Assembly (NCBI GenBank): GCA_030248215.1
Contig: JASANG010001975.1
Coordinates: 1-64,000, forward strand
DNA length: 64,000 nucleotides
DNA from: Enoplolaimus lenunculus
Taxonomy: Eukaryota > Nematoda > Enoplea > Enoplida > Thoracostomopsidae
Direction of reading: 5' to 3'
Shown: piece after piece, positions 37,382 through 49,037 of the stretch
How the letters are laid out: each line of letters opens with the position of its first letter
Numbering within the stretch: position 1 is the first letter of the stretch
Position numbers and translations under genes: made by a program
The notes under the pieces: generated by a model
Database searches by the model: none
What the model saw: only the letters and a program-made list of their open reading frames with translations
What the model was told of the DNA's origin: nothing

Positions 37382-37711
37382 CAGGGTACAACCGGTAGGT
37401 CTGCCTCCGGCTCCGGCAGAAAATCGGCCTCCGGCTCCGGTAGAATTTTTGCCGGAGGTTACAGCAATTTCGGTAGTAAAATTTTGCATAATTTACTTAA
37501 TTTGTCTGTTTAGCGCGTTTCGATTGACTTTTGCCACAATTTTCATGGAAGAATTGCCGAAATTTTGCAGAAAATTAGCGTAAAACCAAACAACTTGCCA
37601 ACATATTACAAATGTTGGCTAAAATTAACTAATTAACCATCATTTTTGCTACCTAATTTTGGCTCATCTCCGGCTTCGGCTCCGGTATTTTTCACCTCCG
37701 GTTGCACCCTG
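37382..37711 (+). mobile_element. hAT-like MITE with 8-bp target duplication
   Basis: Termini CAGGGTACAACCGG and CCGGTTGCACCCTG. Flanked by AGGTATAT (37374-37381) and ACGTATAT (37712-37719), seven of eight bases matching. This is the best evidence that the family uses hAT-type 8-bp duplications. Subterminal GCCTCCGGCTCCGG repeats. Confidence 0.85.
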
Positions 37712-37806
37712 ACGTATATTGCACGTGTTTTGGTATCTGTTTTTTATACTATTTTAAACGTGTATTGCGATATTTGTGTGCGTAGTTTGTTGTTGTTTTT
37801 GTTTAT

Positions 37807-37981
37807 TGATTCCGAGCCGAACGGCGCGAGCTGGACGCAATTAGCGTTTTTGTACCTAAAACCAAAATGTCGCCGTGCCCTCGACTGTATGAAATACCTG
37901 TTCCGCTCTTTTGTAACTGGTTTGGTGTCAAACAGCAAAACCAGTGGCAGCTGGGAATTTTGAAATTTTGCGTCATAAAAT
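37807..37981 (+). other. short open stretch of unknown meaning
   Basis: A frame of about 57 codons with an internal ATG at 37867 (MSPCPRLYEIPVPLFCNWFG and onward, ending TAA about 37981). The composition looks protein-like but all three frames are open here, no acceptor is obvious and I recognise no family. Confidence 0.2.
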
Positions 37982-38194
37982 AATATTAAATTCAGTTCAA
38001 ACCATTTAGTAAATCGACGCTGGTAGGTATTATTTTATAGTTTGTTCAACAGTGACTACCGACGGCTGGTGATTGATGCTACACACAGACACGCTTTTAA
38101 TTGAATCGCACGGGTAAGCTGAATGAACTGGCGGTTATATGATTTTAATGACTTTAGAGTTTCGTATTGTCAAATATTGTCTCATCTGTTGCCA

Positions 38195-38455
38195 GTTATA
38201 CGTAAGTCGTACTGCGACCGCGGTTCAAACCGCGACTGCGAACGCAATTAAAATCGCGTCTACGATCGCGTCTCAAACCGCGACTGCGACCGGGGTTCAA
38301 ACCGCGACTGCGGACGCAATTAAAATCGCGTCAAATGATCGCGTCTCAAACTGCGTTTGAGACGCGATCGCTGAAACACTCAGACGCGGCTCCAAAACCG
38401 CAACCGCAGTAGACGCAATCGCGGTTTCTGCGAACTTAATTCTGTCCGTGACTGT
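38195..38455 (+). mobile_element. probable MITE, CGCGATTGCG family
   Basis: Tandem-like CAAACCGCGACTGCGA and ATTAAAATCGCG motifs; the right end GAACTTAATTCTGTCCGTGAC matches, inverted, the left end of the copy at 36727. Confidence 0.6.
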
Positions 38456-38459
38456 AGTT

Positions 38460-40574
38460 GCATACAGTTAGATCGTTCGTTTGGTTTGAGGGCTTCATTC
38501 TAAACTTGCAATAAATGAATCCTATGCACAGTGAAAATACTGCCTGTGGAACCATAATTATGGCCAAGCAAATCGGAATCTGATACAAGTTCAAAACTGA
38601 GTGGATCGTGGACAATCGATGCTACCGAAACGACTCCTGTGACGCAACGGTGTAGCCAGGTTAGGGGGGGGGGCGATTTTTGCGATCACTTAGTCTTTGG
38701 GATTTTCATGGATCTTGGGATGCTTTTTTAGTCTGCAACACAAGACGTCGCGTTGGAAATATCAGCTGGCGTTTGCCCAAGACGGGTTGGATTTCGAAAA
38801 TATTTGCATATTTGAGATTCACACGAACACTTGGCTGATTTTGGGGTCGTCGTATTTTGTTAAAAATGGCAGTCATTTTACTGTACAGTTTAACGTAGTT
38901 TTGACCGAGTTGGGTCGAATATTGCTTAGTTTTTCACAGCTGGTGTGACTGTTTCGAAACATTGACAAATAACTGATTTAGCTGTTTCCCAGATATTATG
39001 TAATTTCATCATAACTCGTTTATTTGTTGGTTGAAGGGGTAAAAATTAGCGTCAGCCTTGTCAACTCTGCAATCTGTACCAAACCGTATTGACGACAGAA
39101 GTTTTTGACAAATTTTTCGGTGCTCACCCCCTGAGGTGTAAGTAGAAAAAACGATTTAATTAAAAATTTTTAAAATTGATGTGATGTCGTGTTCAGATGA
39201 TTTCACGACCAGCTCAAATATGCAACAATTTTCAAAATGCAACCGCTTTCGAGGCGAACGCTGGCTAGTGACGAAATAACGGAAAACGTACCAATTCGCT
39301 TTATTAGGTTAGCTTTGTCTAAGCGTCTGCTATACCTTGATTATGGTGGTATTTGTAGAAATATAGTATTATTGCATAGAAATGCATAATATAAACGTGT
39401 AATATATATTCGTATTGATAATCTTTGTCAGCAATGTCTAGTCATTCAACGTGTGTGTATTTTTAATAGACAGGGGCTTGTCGAGGTCGGCTGCTGGGTG
39501 ACACCCCCACGACAAAGTATTGTCGATTTGAGAGATTTATACTGCATTATTGACGCGTGGTTAACGATTTGCCAATGTCACTTAAAAACCAAGGGTTTCA
39601 GCTTTTTTTATACCTGGTCCCAGCGTGGAAACGACATTTCGGATTCGGATTTAGATTCGGCAGAAACTGACGATTCGGGATCGAATTCAGGTTCGGTTTT
39701 GAAATACCCAAATTCAAAGAAGCTCGGATCATTTTGTGTGTGTTTTTGAAGTTGAGTTGGAACAGACTGTGTCATGTTTCGAAAACTTTTAGTATTTGCG
39801 GTTCGGGACGTTAGTTGAAATGCTACACATACGTATTTTGGGCAAATTTACAGTATTAACTTTATTTTTACAGTATTATCTTAAAACAGAAATGTGATTG
39901 TTCTGTAGAAAGAAAATTTGTTTGCACATTGTTGTGGGTTCCCTAACTTTTGCACATTGCGCAAAGTCGGTTGTTTAGTGTAAGTTTTGCAACAGTTTAA
40001 TGAAATCTACGTTTTAGCTGTATCTTTCTTAGTGTTTCAAAACATTCAGTGCAAAATCTAGGAACCTTGGGGTGTAAGTAAATGTACCTTACGCGGACCA
40101 GTTCTTGCACATATCCCCCACGTTTAAGCTTAACGCTAATGTTTAGCTAAAGATCACGGCAAAGAATTGATCGTAGATTTAGGCTTTGCTAAACATTTCC
40201 CTGAAATTAAACCTAAACCTAAGCGTACGCATATTAGGGTAGGCGGTGCATATATATGAGCCATGACATTTTGTTTATTTAACCAAAACATTTTGTTCAA
40301 TCCAACTTGACGGAAGCCAGTCTGGTTTGGCTTGAGCCATGTTCGTTCTGCGTGTCTGGTTTTATCTCGCTGTTATAATTAAAAGGTTGTCTCTTGTGTA
40401 TTTTTGCCAATATATTAATGCTAAATGTAAAAATGTTTGTAAATTATAGGTTAATTGTGTAGTTGTCTTGATAGCTGCTATGCAATGTATTATCCCATTG
40501 TTTAGTGATTTCTTTATTTATTTATTTGTTTGTTTGTTGTTGTTGTTTTGTTCTTTAACTGAACTTGTTATCAG
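38460..40574. other. no gene recognised
   Basis: About 2.1 kb of AT-rich DNA. AATAAA at 38510 could serve MVK polyadenylation. Open frames here are short and without splice support. Nothing else identified. Confidence 0.5.
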
Positions 40575-40664
40575 CTGCCGAGGCCGTTTTTTGGAAATTT
40601 TGCAACAAGTCTCGTTTTATCAAGGGGTGTTTATACTGTAGTGACCCGAATAAGAGCGGGGTAA
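40575..40664 (+). CDS. candidate exon, unknown gene
   Basis: After a plausible acceptor (TTGTTATCAG) an open frame reads AEAVFWKFCNKSRFIKGC, with a possible GTAATA donor at about 40661. Composition is protein-like but there is no recognised family and no confirmed partner exon. Weak call. Confidence 0.2.
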   Translation: MPRPFFGNFATSLVLSRGVYTVVTRIRAG

Positions 40665-40699
40665 TAAGAGTGGATCTCCATTTTGAGTCCCAATCAATA

Positions 40700-40802
40700 G
40701 AATGTATATATAAATATATATATATTATATATGTATATATATCTATATATTATATATACATATTATATATATAAATTTATATATATTTATATTTATATAT
40801 AC
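40700..40802. repeat. TATATA low-complexity tract
   Basis: About 100 bp of TATATATA/TATATTTA repeat, open in all frames by composition only. Confidence 0.9.
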
Positions 40803-41035
40803 ACTACGTTACACCTAAAACTATATTTTCGCATTGTTTTAGTCTCCAGTAGAATCTTATTCAGTGTTTATATAAACAGTTCACAAATTTTAAAGCATTC
40901 TGAGCTTAATTGAATTAATTTCAAGGACGATTTTGCATTTCAAATTATGCGGCTAATCTTTACTTTTAGGGCGGTAACTCTAGAGTAATCATATCTCTAA
41001 GCCTACGCAAAAATAGTCTAACATCTAATAATTAC

Positions 41036-41242
41036 GGCCCATGTAAAGATCAGGGGCGGAGCTTTTTTCTGTGGCACTAGAATGCGAGTATATAAGCTTA
41101 ATGTTTAGATAAATTTTTCTACTTGGCTTAGGCGTAGGCTTTAAACTTAGGAATATGCTCATTTTTACCCTTAGGCTTAGGATAAGGCTTAGGCTTAGGA
41201 ATATGCTTATAATCCTGTTCCGCCCCTGTTCTTTACATTGGT
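41036..41242 (+). mobile_element. MITE with TTAGGC-like interior
   Basis: Ends GCCCATGTAAAGATCAGGGG and CCCCTGTTCTTTACATTGGTC (inverted). The interior carries CTTAGGCTTAGG hexamers and GGAATATGCTC repeats, as in the copy at 27535. Confidence 0.8.
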
Positions 41243-41577
41243 CATAATTACGAACGAATTGCCACCTCCAATAATACAATCTTCTACTTCATTTCATTTT
41301 CGTTCGATAGGAATAGAGTATATTGACAGACTGTTGTTTACGCTTTATGTAGCAGAGAAAAGTGGCACAAATTTAATGGATTCAGATTTGCGCTCCAGCA
41401 TGTAATTCATTTGCGCGTCCGACGCAAATACTGCATTGTCCTTTTAGATATTGAAGTTCTAGTAAATTTAACGTTGTGTTATTTTATTCTGGAGTGTTTT
41501 AGATTTAACTCTATAAGTATGTGCTACACTGCAAAAAATGGTTAGTCAAATTGACTCTCTCCGCAATAGCGTTTTCG

Positions 41578-41685
41578 GGACTACACAAATTAAGTCAAAA
41601 TTCGACTCCGCCAGAGTCCAATGTGCGAAATAGTGAATCGAAATGACTCTGGCGGAGTTGAATTTTGACTCATTTTCTGTGGTCC
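41578..41685. repeat. short foldback hairpin
   Basis: Left arm GACTACACAAATTAAGTC to GACTCCGCCAGAGTC (41578-41619); right arm GACTCTGGCGGAGTTG to TCTGTGGTC (41643-41685). Arms of about 42 bp, few mismatches, loop about 23 bases. Flanked by further GACTC motifs (41550-41740), so probably the core of a small transposon; a miRNA-like hairpin is a weaker alternative. Confidence 0.7.
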
Positions 41686-42117
41686 CGAAAAGCCTGTTTC
41701 GAAGAGAAAATTTGACTCTGCAGCGTATGGTGTAACTGGATATCCGTTTGCGGTATAGAAACGGCGGAAATTGCGTTATTTTTATGCTATTAAAGCCAGA
41801 GTATAGAGCAGAGTCATAACAGTCTGGGTTAGGCCTTGCTCCGGTAAAAATCGACCCTGTCAGAAGTTCTGAGCACTTCGGCAGTGACATTTTGCATAGA
41901 GGTTTAGGCCACTGTTACGTTTAGGGGCGTAATAATAATGCGTATTCGTATACCTGAGCTTAGCGTTGCAAAAATGTGTGCCTGCCTATTAAGCAAGAAA
42001 TCTGTGCCTGCGTATTAAGCAAAAATTATAATTTAGAACCTAAACCCACTTTTTATAGACACCAGAAACCTGGACGCCCCTTAAAATAACATGGGACGAG
42101 GTTTTATGGATACTCAA

Positions 42118-42440
42118 CAGGGTACAACCAGAGATGAAAAATACCGGAGCCGGAGGTAAACGAAACTTGCCGGAGCCGGAGGTAAACGAAATTTGCCGAG
42201 CCGGAGTTAAAACGAAACTTGCCGGAGCCGGAGGTGAGGCAGAATTAAGTAGTAAAAATGATGGTTAATTAGTTAATTTTAGCCAATATCTGCAAAATGT
42301 TGTTAAGTTGTTTGGTTTTACGCTAATTTTCCGCCAAATTTCGGCAATCACTTCATAAAAATTGTGACAAAAGTCAATCAAATTGCGCTAAACACCTCAA
42401 TTTAGGAAAATTATGCAAAATTTTGCTACCGAAATTAAAG
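42118..42440 (+). mobile_element. hAT-like MITE, right end lost
   Basis: Starts CAGGGTACAACCAGAG with repeated GCCGGAGCCGGAGG, then a body matching the elements at 37382 (inverted) and 47091. The match stops near TTGCTACCGAAATTAAAGC, where a fragment of the TTAGGC-type MITE follows (to about 42510). Confidence 0.7.
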
Positions 42441-42904
42441 CTTAAGCTTGTCGTACTGCAGTCCCACAGAAAAACGTTCCGCCCCTGATCTTTAATAAAT
42501 GGGCCAAATTTTCAAAGATGTTTTATTTTTCTGCCAACACAATTGAGGCGTGCATATATTTACCGGTGTTTCAATATATTAACCCCTTCTCACATTAAAT
42601 AGTATATATCGCACCGTGTTTATCAATTGCAACACGTATACATAGTAACTAAATCACCACAAGACTTGAGAGCCCCCTCGAGCTCGAACGTCAAGCTCCT
42701 ATAGCTGAGTAGTGATGGCATACGCCTCCCACTCCAGTCACTGGAGTTGGAATCCTAGCATAAAAGTAGGTTTCAGGGGAAATACAAATATACATGTGAG
42801 AAAAGGGTAAAGAAACAATGGCGGATGCATCGAAATTTTGACCAATGTTACTTTTTATGGGCGTCCCGTTTTTTTACTCGGGACAGGAAGACACAGGAGT
42901 GTAC

Positions 42905-43989
42905 TAGAATGAAAAGTGCCCCGATGTGGCCATAGAAAACGATATGTTTCGGGTAGTAAGATTTTTAGTTCAATACCGCTAGTATTACAATTTCCATGCA
43001 TGCGTATAAAGTTTTAAAACTAGATTAATTTGATGCCAATCAGCATCCTCCCGAAACACGACACAACAATACTATAGAATTAATAAAAGTTAAATCATTG
43101 AGTTTGATTGACTGCGTAACGGAAACATATCCGCAACTTTCTCTGACAGCGGCCAAATAGACATGTGATCCACTGTTTCGAAATATTAAAACAAGAAATA
43201 AATACTAGAATATAAATGACGAATTATGGTTGATGTAAAAAATTTGAGTACACACTCGTGACATTAGTTTCCTGCACTTAGTAAACTGAAGTTTCGAATA
43301 TATGCAGGAAAATTTTGGGTTTTAAAAAGAGTATATAAGTAGAAATTAAGCGTAAAATGCTGGCGACCCAATATTAAAAACGTGTTTGTTCGTCAATTGG
43401 CTCAATGTAAAGAACAGGAGCGGATCAGTATTATAAGCATATTCCTAATCCTAAGCCTAAGCATAAGCGTTAGCATGAGCATATTCCTAAGCCTAAACCT
43501 AAGCGTAAGAATGAGCATAATCCTAAGCCTAAGCCAAGCAAAAAATTAATCTAAACCTTAAGCTTATTCTATTCTAGTCCCGCAGAAAAACCTTCCGCCC
43601 CTGATCTTTACATTGGCCGTCATTGGAATACAGCGCAGATTTCGTCAGCAAAGTTGCAAATATTGATTCGCTACGTACTCACTCAAATATTTTAATGTTT
43701 TAAAAGTTTAAAATCTGGGTACCGTTTAGCCAAGTATGGAGAGGGCACTGTACGGTACAAAATTTATACAGCTCCAAAACTTGATGCGTTATCGTTTTCT
43801 ATAGCTTTGTCGGGACACTTCACTATCTAGTCGTGTTTCGGGAGGATGCTGATTGGCATCAAATTAATCTAGTTTTAAAACTTTATACGCATGCATGGAA
43901 ATTGTAATACTAGCGGTATTGAACTAAAAATCTTACTACCCGAAACATATCGTTTTCTATGGCCACATCGGGGCACTTTTCATTCTAGT
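42905..43989. repeat. foldback element with 160-bp arms
   Basis: 42905-43062 and 43830-43989 are near-perfect inverted copies (ACTAGAATGAAAAGTGCCCC at one end, the complement at the other), separated by about 770 bp. The spacer contains a complete TTAGGC-type MITE (43399-43618) and a partial extra copy of the arm motif (TATCGTTTTCTATAGC, about 43790). Confidence 0.9.
43399..43618 (-). mobile_element. MITE with TTAGGC-like interior, inverted
   Basis: Ends GGCTCAATGTAAAGAACAGG and CTGATCTTTACATTGGCC; the interior has CCTAAGCCTAAGC runs (complement of TTAGGC). Nested inside the foldback element 42905-43989. Confidence 0.8.
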
Positions 43990-45076
43990 TTACTAAGCTT
44001 TAGGAAGAAATTTGATGTAAATTTACCTTAAGTGCGAAAAAGTCAAATTTAAAGTCATATATACTCACGGTATAAATGTTTTAGAACTGTTAGCTATATT
44101 CCATGAAAATTAAAAACTACATTTTCACAATCACAAAAGTTGCGCTTTCCTAATTTCATTTTTATTGTTTAGGTAACTCGCTCAATTTATAATGCTAATA
44201 TATTTTAATTCATATGAATTGTTTGAATTCAAATAGAAAATGAATACAATTGATAAGTACTTGCTCTAGTGAAAACTGATTTTATGCTACATAGTAGTGT
44301 AGAACCAATACATCGGTATCGGTATTGTAATCGGTATTTTGGAAAAATACTGATTCCGATACTTTCAATTTTGTATTGCACACATGAATTGCGTTAAATA
44401 TATAATTGGAATGCGCAGCATTTAAAAATATGGCTGCAACAAATATTTTGTGAAACATGCTGAATACGCATTTGCATCAGCATGCGGACGTGGAAAATTG
44501 CTTGAAACACACTTTTGTTTGTTTCCTCTTAATTGTGCAAGAAATTCTAATAATGCAATTCCATCCGCAGTCAAAACTGCGAATCCGCAACTATAAGGTT
44601 TGCTTTGTAACATATTTTTGTTTTCTTTTCGAAAACGAAAAACTAAGGCGGCCGGGCGTGGGCCTGAAAAATCTGGGCCGGTTCATACTATAATGAGAGC
44701 CCGCTGTGTTCGAGCGTCACGTTTTTGAAAGAGACTGCTTGCTTTGGGAACCTTATTAAATTAATGGTGTTAATTTTGCACGTCAAAATTTCTTCAAATT
44801 AAACCGAGTTTTGCACATTTCAGTGCTCAACTTGGTGCTACCAATAATACATCGAGCAGTAAATCAATACTGATATCTGTACTTTACGCGTAAGCTTTGA
44901 GCTTAAATGTAAATCTAGGTTTAGAAAAAAACCCACGCGAATGTAAAATCTAGGCACCTACTACGAATGGGTGCCACTCTGGCCTGAACCACCACAACTT
45001 GAATCAAGAGAAAGGTTTTGCATTAACATTCAGCATTAAATTAGCGTTCGACTTCGCTCTCGTCTTTTTTTTGCAG
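43990..45076. other. no gene recognised
   Basis: AT-rich. AGAACCAATACATCGGTA at about 44290 and TACCAATAATACATCGAG at about 44840 are similar and may mark an old element. Nothing firmer. Confidence 0.4.
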
Positions 45077-45178
45077 TATTATACGTTGAGCGACCGATCC
45101 TTTTGAAATTCCTGCATCCACCACGGCGTCACACAGATCTCGACGAGCCGAGTTCAACGGTACTATTTTCATATTTGC
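45077..45178 (+). CDS. candidate exon, unknown gene
   Basis: Preceded by a strong acceptor (CGTCTTTTTTTTGCAG). One frame reads YVERPILLKFLHPPRRHTDL then DEPSST, up to a possible donor GTACTA at about 45158; without splicing it ends at TAA (45176-45178). Phase at that donor would be 0, compatible with the candidate exon at 61138. Family not recognised. Confidence 0.3.
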
Positions 45179-45974
45179 ATGGCTAACGATTCAAGAGATG
45201 ACCGAAAAAATTATTAAAACACGCACAGATTTATAAAGAGTCTCTATCATTCACATATTCGCAAAATATAAGCTTTACTAATGTTATTCGTTGCACAAAT
45301 TTGGAGAAGGTTTGTATGTTTTATATAATAAAATGTTAAACTTTAAGGGACCACCACTTTGAATGAAAAGCTTTGCAGCCATAAGGTTCTAGCTCGTAAA
45401 TAAACAGTTTTCGACAACTTGAGGTTACGTCTACGTTTTCAAAAACGCGCCTTGGCAAAAAAATACACATAAAAAACTAGCTATGTTACTAATTTGTAAT
45501 CATATATAAGCTAATGTTTTTCGTAATTGTCCACTTAACATGTTTCGCATATATACGTACTAAACAATAGTATTTTCGTTAAACAAATAGCTTAACGTAT
45601 ATGGTTGAGATAACTTATGTAGCACATCAAAACTTGGATTGTTACAATCTACGATTCTGTAGGACACCTTGTGACAAGATTTGAATCCAAATACGAAGGC
45701 GAAACATTGCGCTTCCGATTCTTATGAAAACGTTTACGTTTAATACTCCGACAATTTTTTTCTTTAAATATAGCGCATGAACACCGGTTGCCATGATCTT
45801 GAATGACATACGTTTGTATATAAATACCACCAAAACAGAATAGTAGAAATAATAGACTTTTGATAGAAACATAAGAGAGACGTGAACACTTTTGGAAGAA
45901 ACATATAATAGTGACACTACCGTGTCCCTATGATTAAAGGCAAATTCATATACTCTTGCCGACAGCATTACGGG

Positions 45975-46745
45975 CAGATTGGACAATGGGACGTGTCTGT
46001 TTCGGGCAAATCAGAAACCTTGACAGCTGAAATTTTTCGCTGGGAAAATGAGAAAACGGGACACATTTGTTTCGGGAAAATGTGAAAACGGCACAGCTGC
46101 AAATTTCCGCGAGGAAAACGGGATAATGAGACAGGTTCGTTTCGGGCAAATGGAAAACGGGACTGCTGCAAATTTTCTGCTAGGAAATGGGACAGTGGGA
46201 CAGGCCTGTTGTTGGCAAATGGGAAAACGAAACAGCTGCAGTTGTTTGCTTAGAAAACGGGACAGGTTTGTTTCGGGTAAATTAAACAAAACGGGACAGC
46301 TGCAAATTTTCGATATGAAAACGGGAAAACGGTACAGATATGTTTAGGAAAAATGGGAAAACGGCACAGCTGCAAATTCTCGCCAGGAAAACGAGACAAT
46401 GAGGCAGCCCTGTTTCGGCAAATTGGAAAACGGGACACCGGCCATTTTTCGCTGGGAAAACGGGATATTGTGACAGGTTTGTTACGGGCAAATTGAAAAC
46501 AGGACAGCTGCAAATTTGCGATGGGAAAACCGTACAATGCGACAGGCCTGTTTCGGGCAAATTGGAAAACGGAACAGCTGCAATTTTTCACTGGGAAAAC
46601 GGGATAATGGGACAGGTTTGTTTCGGGCAAATGGAAAAAGGGACAGCTGCAATTTTTTGCTAAGAAAACGGGACAATTTTGTTTCGGACAAATAAGAAAA
46701 TGGTACAGCTGCAAATTTTCGATGGGAAAATTCAGAAAATTAACA
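45975..46745 (+). repeat. 69-bp minisatellite
   Basis: Eleven units of about 65-70 bp; each has GGGACAGCTGCAAATTTTCG, GGGAAAACGGGACA and TTTGTTTCGGGCAAAT. Units differ by about 10-20 percent. Long minus-strand frames here are repeats of the unit (ICPKQ...PVFPF) and not genes. Confidence 0.9.
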
Positions 46746-47090
46746 GTTTTTAAATTTTCTCCAAGGGTCTACTCGGACATACTTAATCCACAACTAAGTT
46801 GTAAACGTATCTCCCGCCACCAATTTTAAAGTATAAAGCGCAAAACAATAATTGAAACATAAAACAACAATACTTAAGTAGCCGGCAAACTGAAAAATGG
46901 GGCAGGGGATTGCAGAAAAAGACAGAAAAATTTTAAAAGAGGTAGTCTACAGGAGTGCAAAGTTTTAGCTGGTGCGAGCCTCATAGTCTAAACTAAACTA
47001 CAAAAAACCAACCAAGGCCAATTCGGTTGCAAGCTGCACTTTACTATATCCGCTTACGATCTAATATATACACCGCTGCAAGCTGCATAG

Positions 47091-47456
47091 CAGAGTGCAA
47101 CCGGAGGTGTGAAATACCGGAGCCGGAGGTCAACAAAACTTGCCGGAGCCGGAAGTGAGCCGAAATTAGGTAGCAAAAATGATGGTTAATTAGTTGATTT
47201 TAGCCAATATCTGCAGTATGTTGTTAAGTTGTTTGATTTTATGTTGAAATTTTCTGGGAAATTTCGGAAATTCCTTTCTGAAAATAGTGACGAAAGTAAA
47301 ACGAAACACACCACACAGATAAATTTTTCAAAATTATGCAAAAGCTTTACTACCGAATTTGCCGGAACCTCCGGCAAAAAGTTTACCGGAGCCGGATCCG
47401 AAGGCCGATTTTCTGCCGGAGCCGTAGCCGGAATTCAGACCTCCGGTTGTACCTTG
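47091..47456 (+). mobile_element. hAT-like MITE
   Basis: Termini CAGAGTGCAACCGGAGGTG and CACCTCCGGTTGTACCTTG type (inverted); GCCGGAGCCGGA repeats at both ends; the body matches 42118-42440. No clear 8-bp duplication. Confidence 0.75.
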
Positions 47457-47540
47457 ATACTTATATGTAACCACGCACATGTAACTACAGGGACCAGACA
47501 ACAAAAGTTTACAAATTATTTTAAATGGGGGTATTTTTAA

Positions 47541-47680
47541 CATTTAGCCATCCCCTACGCTACAATTTATTTTGCCTCTATTCATGCGCATTTTACACAG
47601 GGAAAATTATTATTTAGCCATCCCCTACGCTACAATTTATTTTGCCTCTATTCATGCGCATTTTACACAGGGAAAATTAT
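47541..47680 (+). repeat. 70-bp tandem duplication
   Basis: ATTTAGCCATCCCCTACGC and the following roughly 50 bases occur twice head to tail with a 70-bp period and essentially no differences, so the duplication is recent. Confidence 0.9.
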
Positions 47681-47754
47681 TATGGAAAAATTTTGTTTTT
47701 TGTGCTCATGCTCGACTCAACATGTGGATTCCATAATATATATAATTTACAGAA

Positions 47755-48010
47755 ATGGGCGTCTCGGTTGAAAACCGAGACTGAGAACTGATTACCGAGA
47801 CAGGCCATAAGAAGTCTTAGTCAATTTTTGGTCATCACTGAAAAAATTGATATTTCAAAAATTATTTCTAATGCTTATACTTTGCTGAATCGTCGATTTC
47901 AGGTCTCGGTTCAAAACCACTGAGGCCCATAAAACGGGAACCGAGATGGGGACCGAGACCTACGAAATGCCGAGACTTGCCGAGACCGAGACCAAAACTC
48001 ATTACCCTGA
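47755..48010. mobile_element. CCGAGAC-rich repeat, probable MITE
   Basis: Dense CTCGG/CCGAGAC motifs at both ends (GGCGTCTCGGTTGAAAACCG at the left; GCCGAGACCGAGACC at the right), in inverted relation. No coding content. Confidence 0.5.
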
Positions 48011-48722
48011 TTTTTTAGCCCTTTACGAAAAAAGCCACAGTCATGTATAACTAGCCTAGTGCTAAATACTATCTAAAATGGTTTGTCCGGTGCGCTTGCC
48101 ACCCACATAATCAAGAGACTGGGGGGCGCTGTGTACAGAGCCTGGTCTGCACATTTGGGGGAAATCCAAGCAACACAACATCTCTACTTGAAAATTCAAT
48201 CTACACAAGCTTGTTATCGAGCATCGATTTTATTTCAATTTTGTCTTGTGAGGATTTATACGCAAATTGCAAAATTGTTTTGCTTTCTCGAGACATGCTG
48301 TCGTTAATGCTTTCAATTAACATGTCGGTATGATGGTATAAACCGGGAGGTATTCTTTCACGCAATCATTTTCCACCACCGTTTTCATCCTCTACTAAAA
48401 TTTTATAAGCGTATTCTAGCGCTTGCACTTCATTAGTTTCAAAAGGACGGGTTTGTAAGTTTTTGTTACGCACCTGAGAATAAATATTTTAACGAAGCCC
48501 AACTTTGCAGCGGGTGCGGCTAAATTCAACGGAGTTGCTAAACTGTTACGAAAATTATTGAGTTTTGGGAGAACTGTTGTTGTGAAGCATTACTTAGAAA
48601 GGTAACATAAAAACTCTCGTTGTTCTTATGCTGCATTTTATTTCAATTTAAATATAAAGTTAAAACAGCAACACATTTAACAGTAGCACTCGAATACTAT
48701 TTATATAATTTTCATCGTCTTT

Positions 48723-48956
48723 TGGGTTGACAATCTGTAGCAAACCTATCAGTCTGAACCGAGTTTATTTGTGATTTATATGTCATTAGAGCTGTGTATG
48801 TAATTTATTTTTGAGCGTGGTTACTGACACGCCGGATTATTTTGGGGCTTATCATAGAAGATTTATTTTCGGACTTTGAGAGATTCTGCTTAATTTAGTA
48901 ACCGCAAATTTCGGAAGGCGTTCCTTGGAGTGCCGACCGTAGTTAGCAGTGTTACA
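48723..48956 (+). repeat. 5' LTR
   Basis: 234 bp, TGGGTTGACA to GTGTTACA, reading identical to 62720-62953. Two bases after it comes a primer-binding-site-like TGG sequence, which identifies it as the 5' LTR. Confidence 0.93.
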
Positions 48957-48958
48957 TT

Positions 48959-48976
48959 TGGAGCTCCCACCGAGAT
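48959..48976 (+). other. primer-binding site
   Basis: TGGAGCTCCCACCGAGAT, two bases after the 5' LTR. Its complement ends in CCA and has the layout of a tRNA 3' end (T-stem half, seven-base acceptor strand, discriminator). I cannot name the tRNA. Confidence 0.75.
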
Positions 48977-49037
48977 CTAATTTTCCTAATTGGTAAACGA
49001 AATCTGATTGCTGCTTTGTTTGAGTGCTAGCCTCTTA

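Noticed and set aside
46011-46714. Overlapping minus-strand frames with repeated ICPKQ/PVFPF
   Set aside because: They come from the 69-bp minisatellite.
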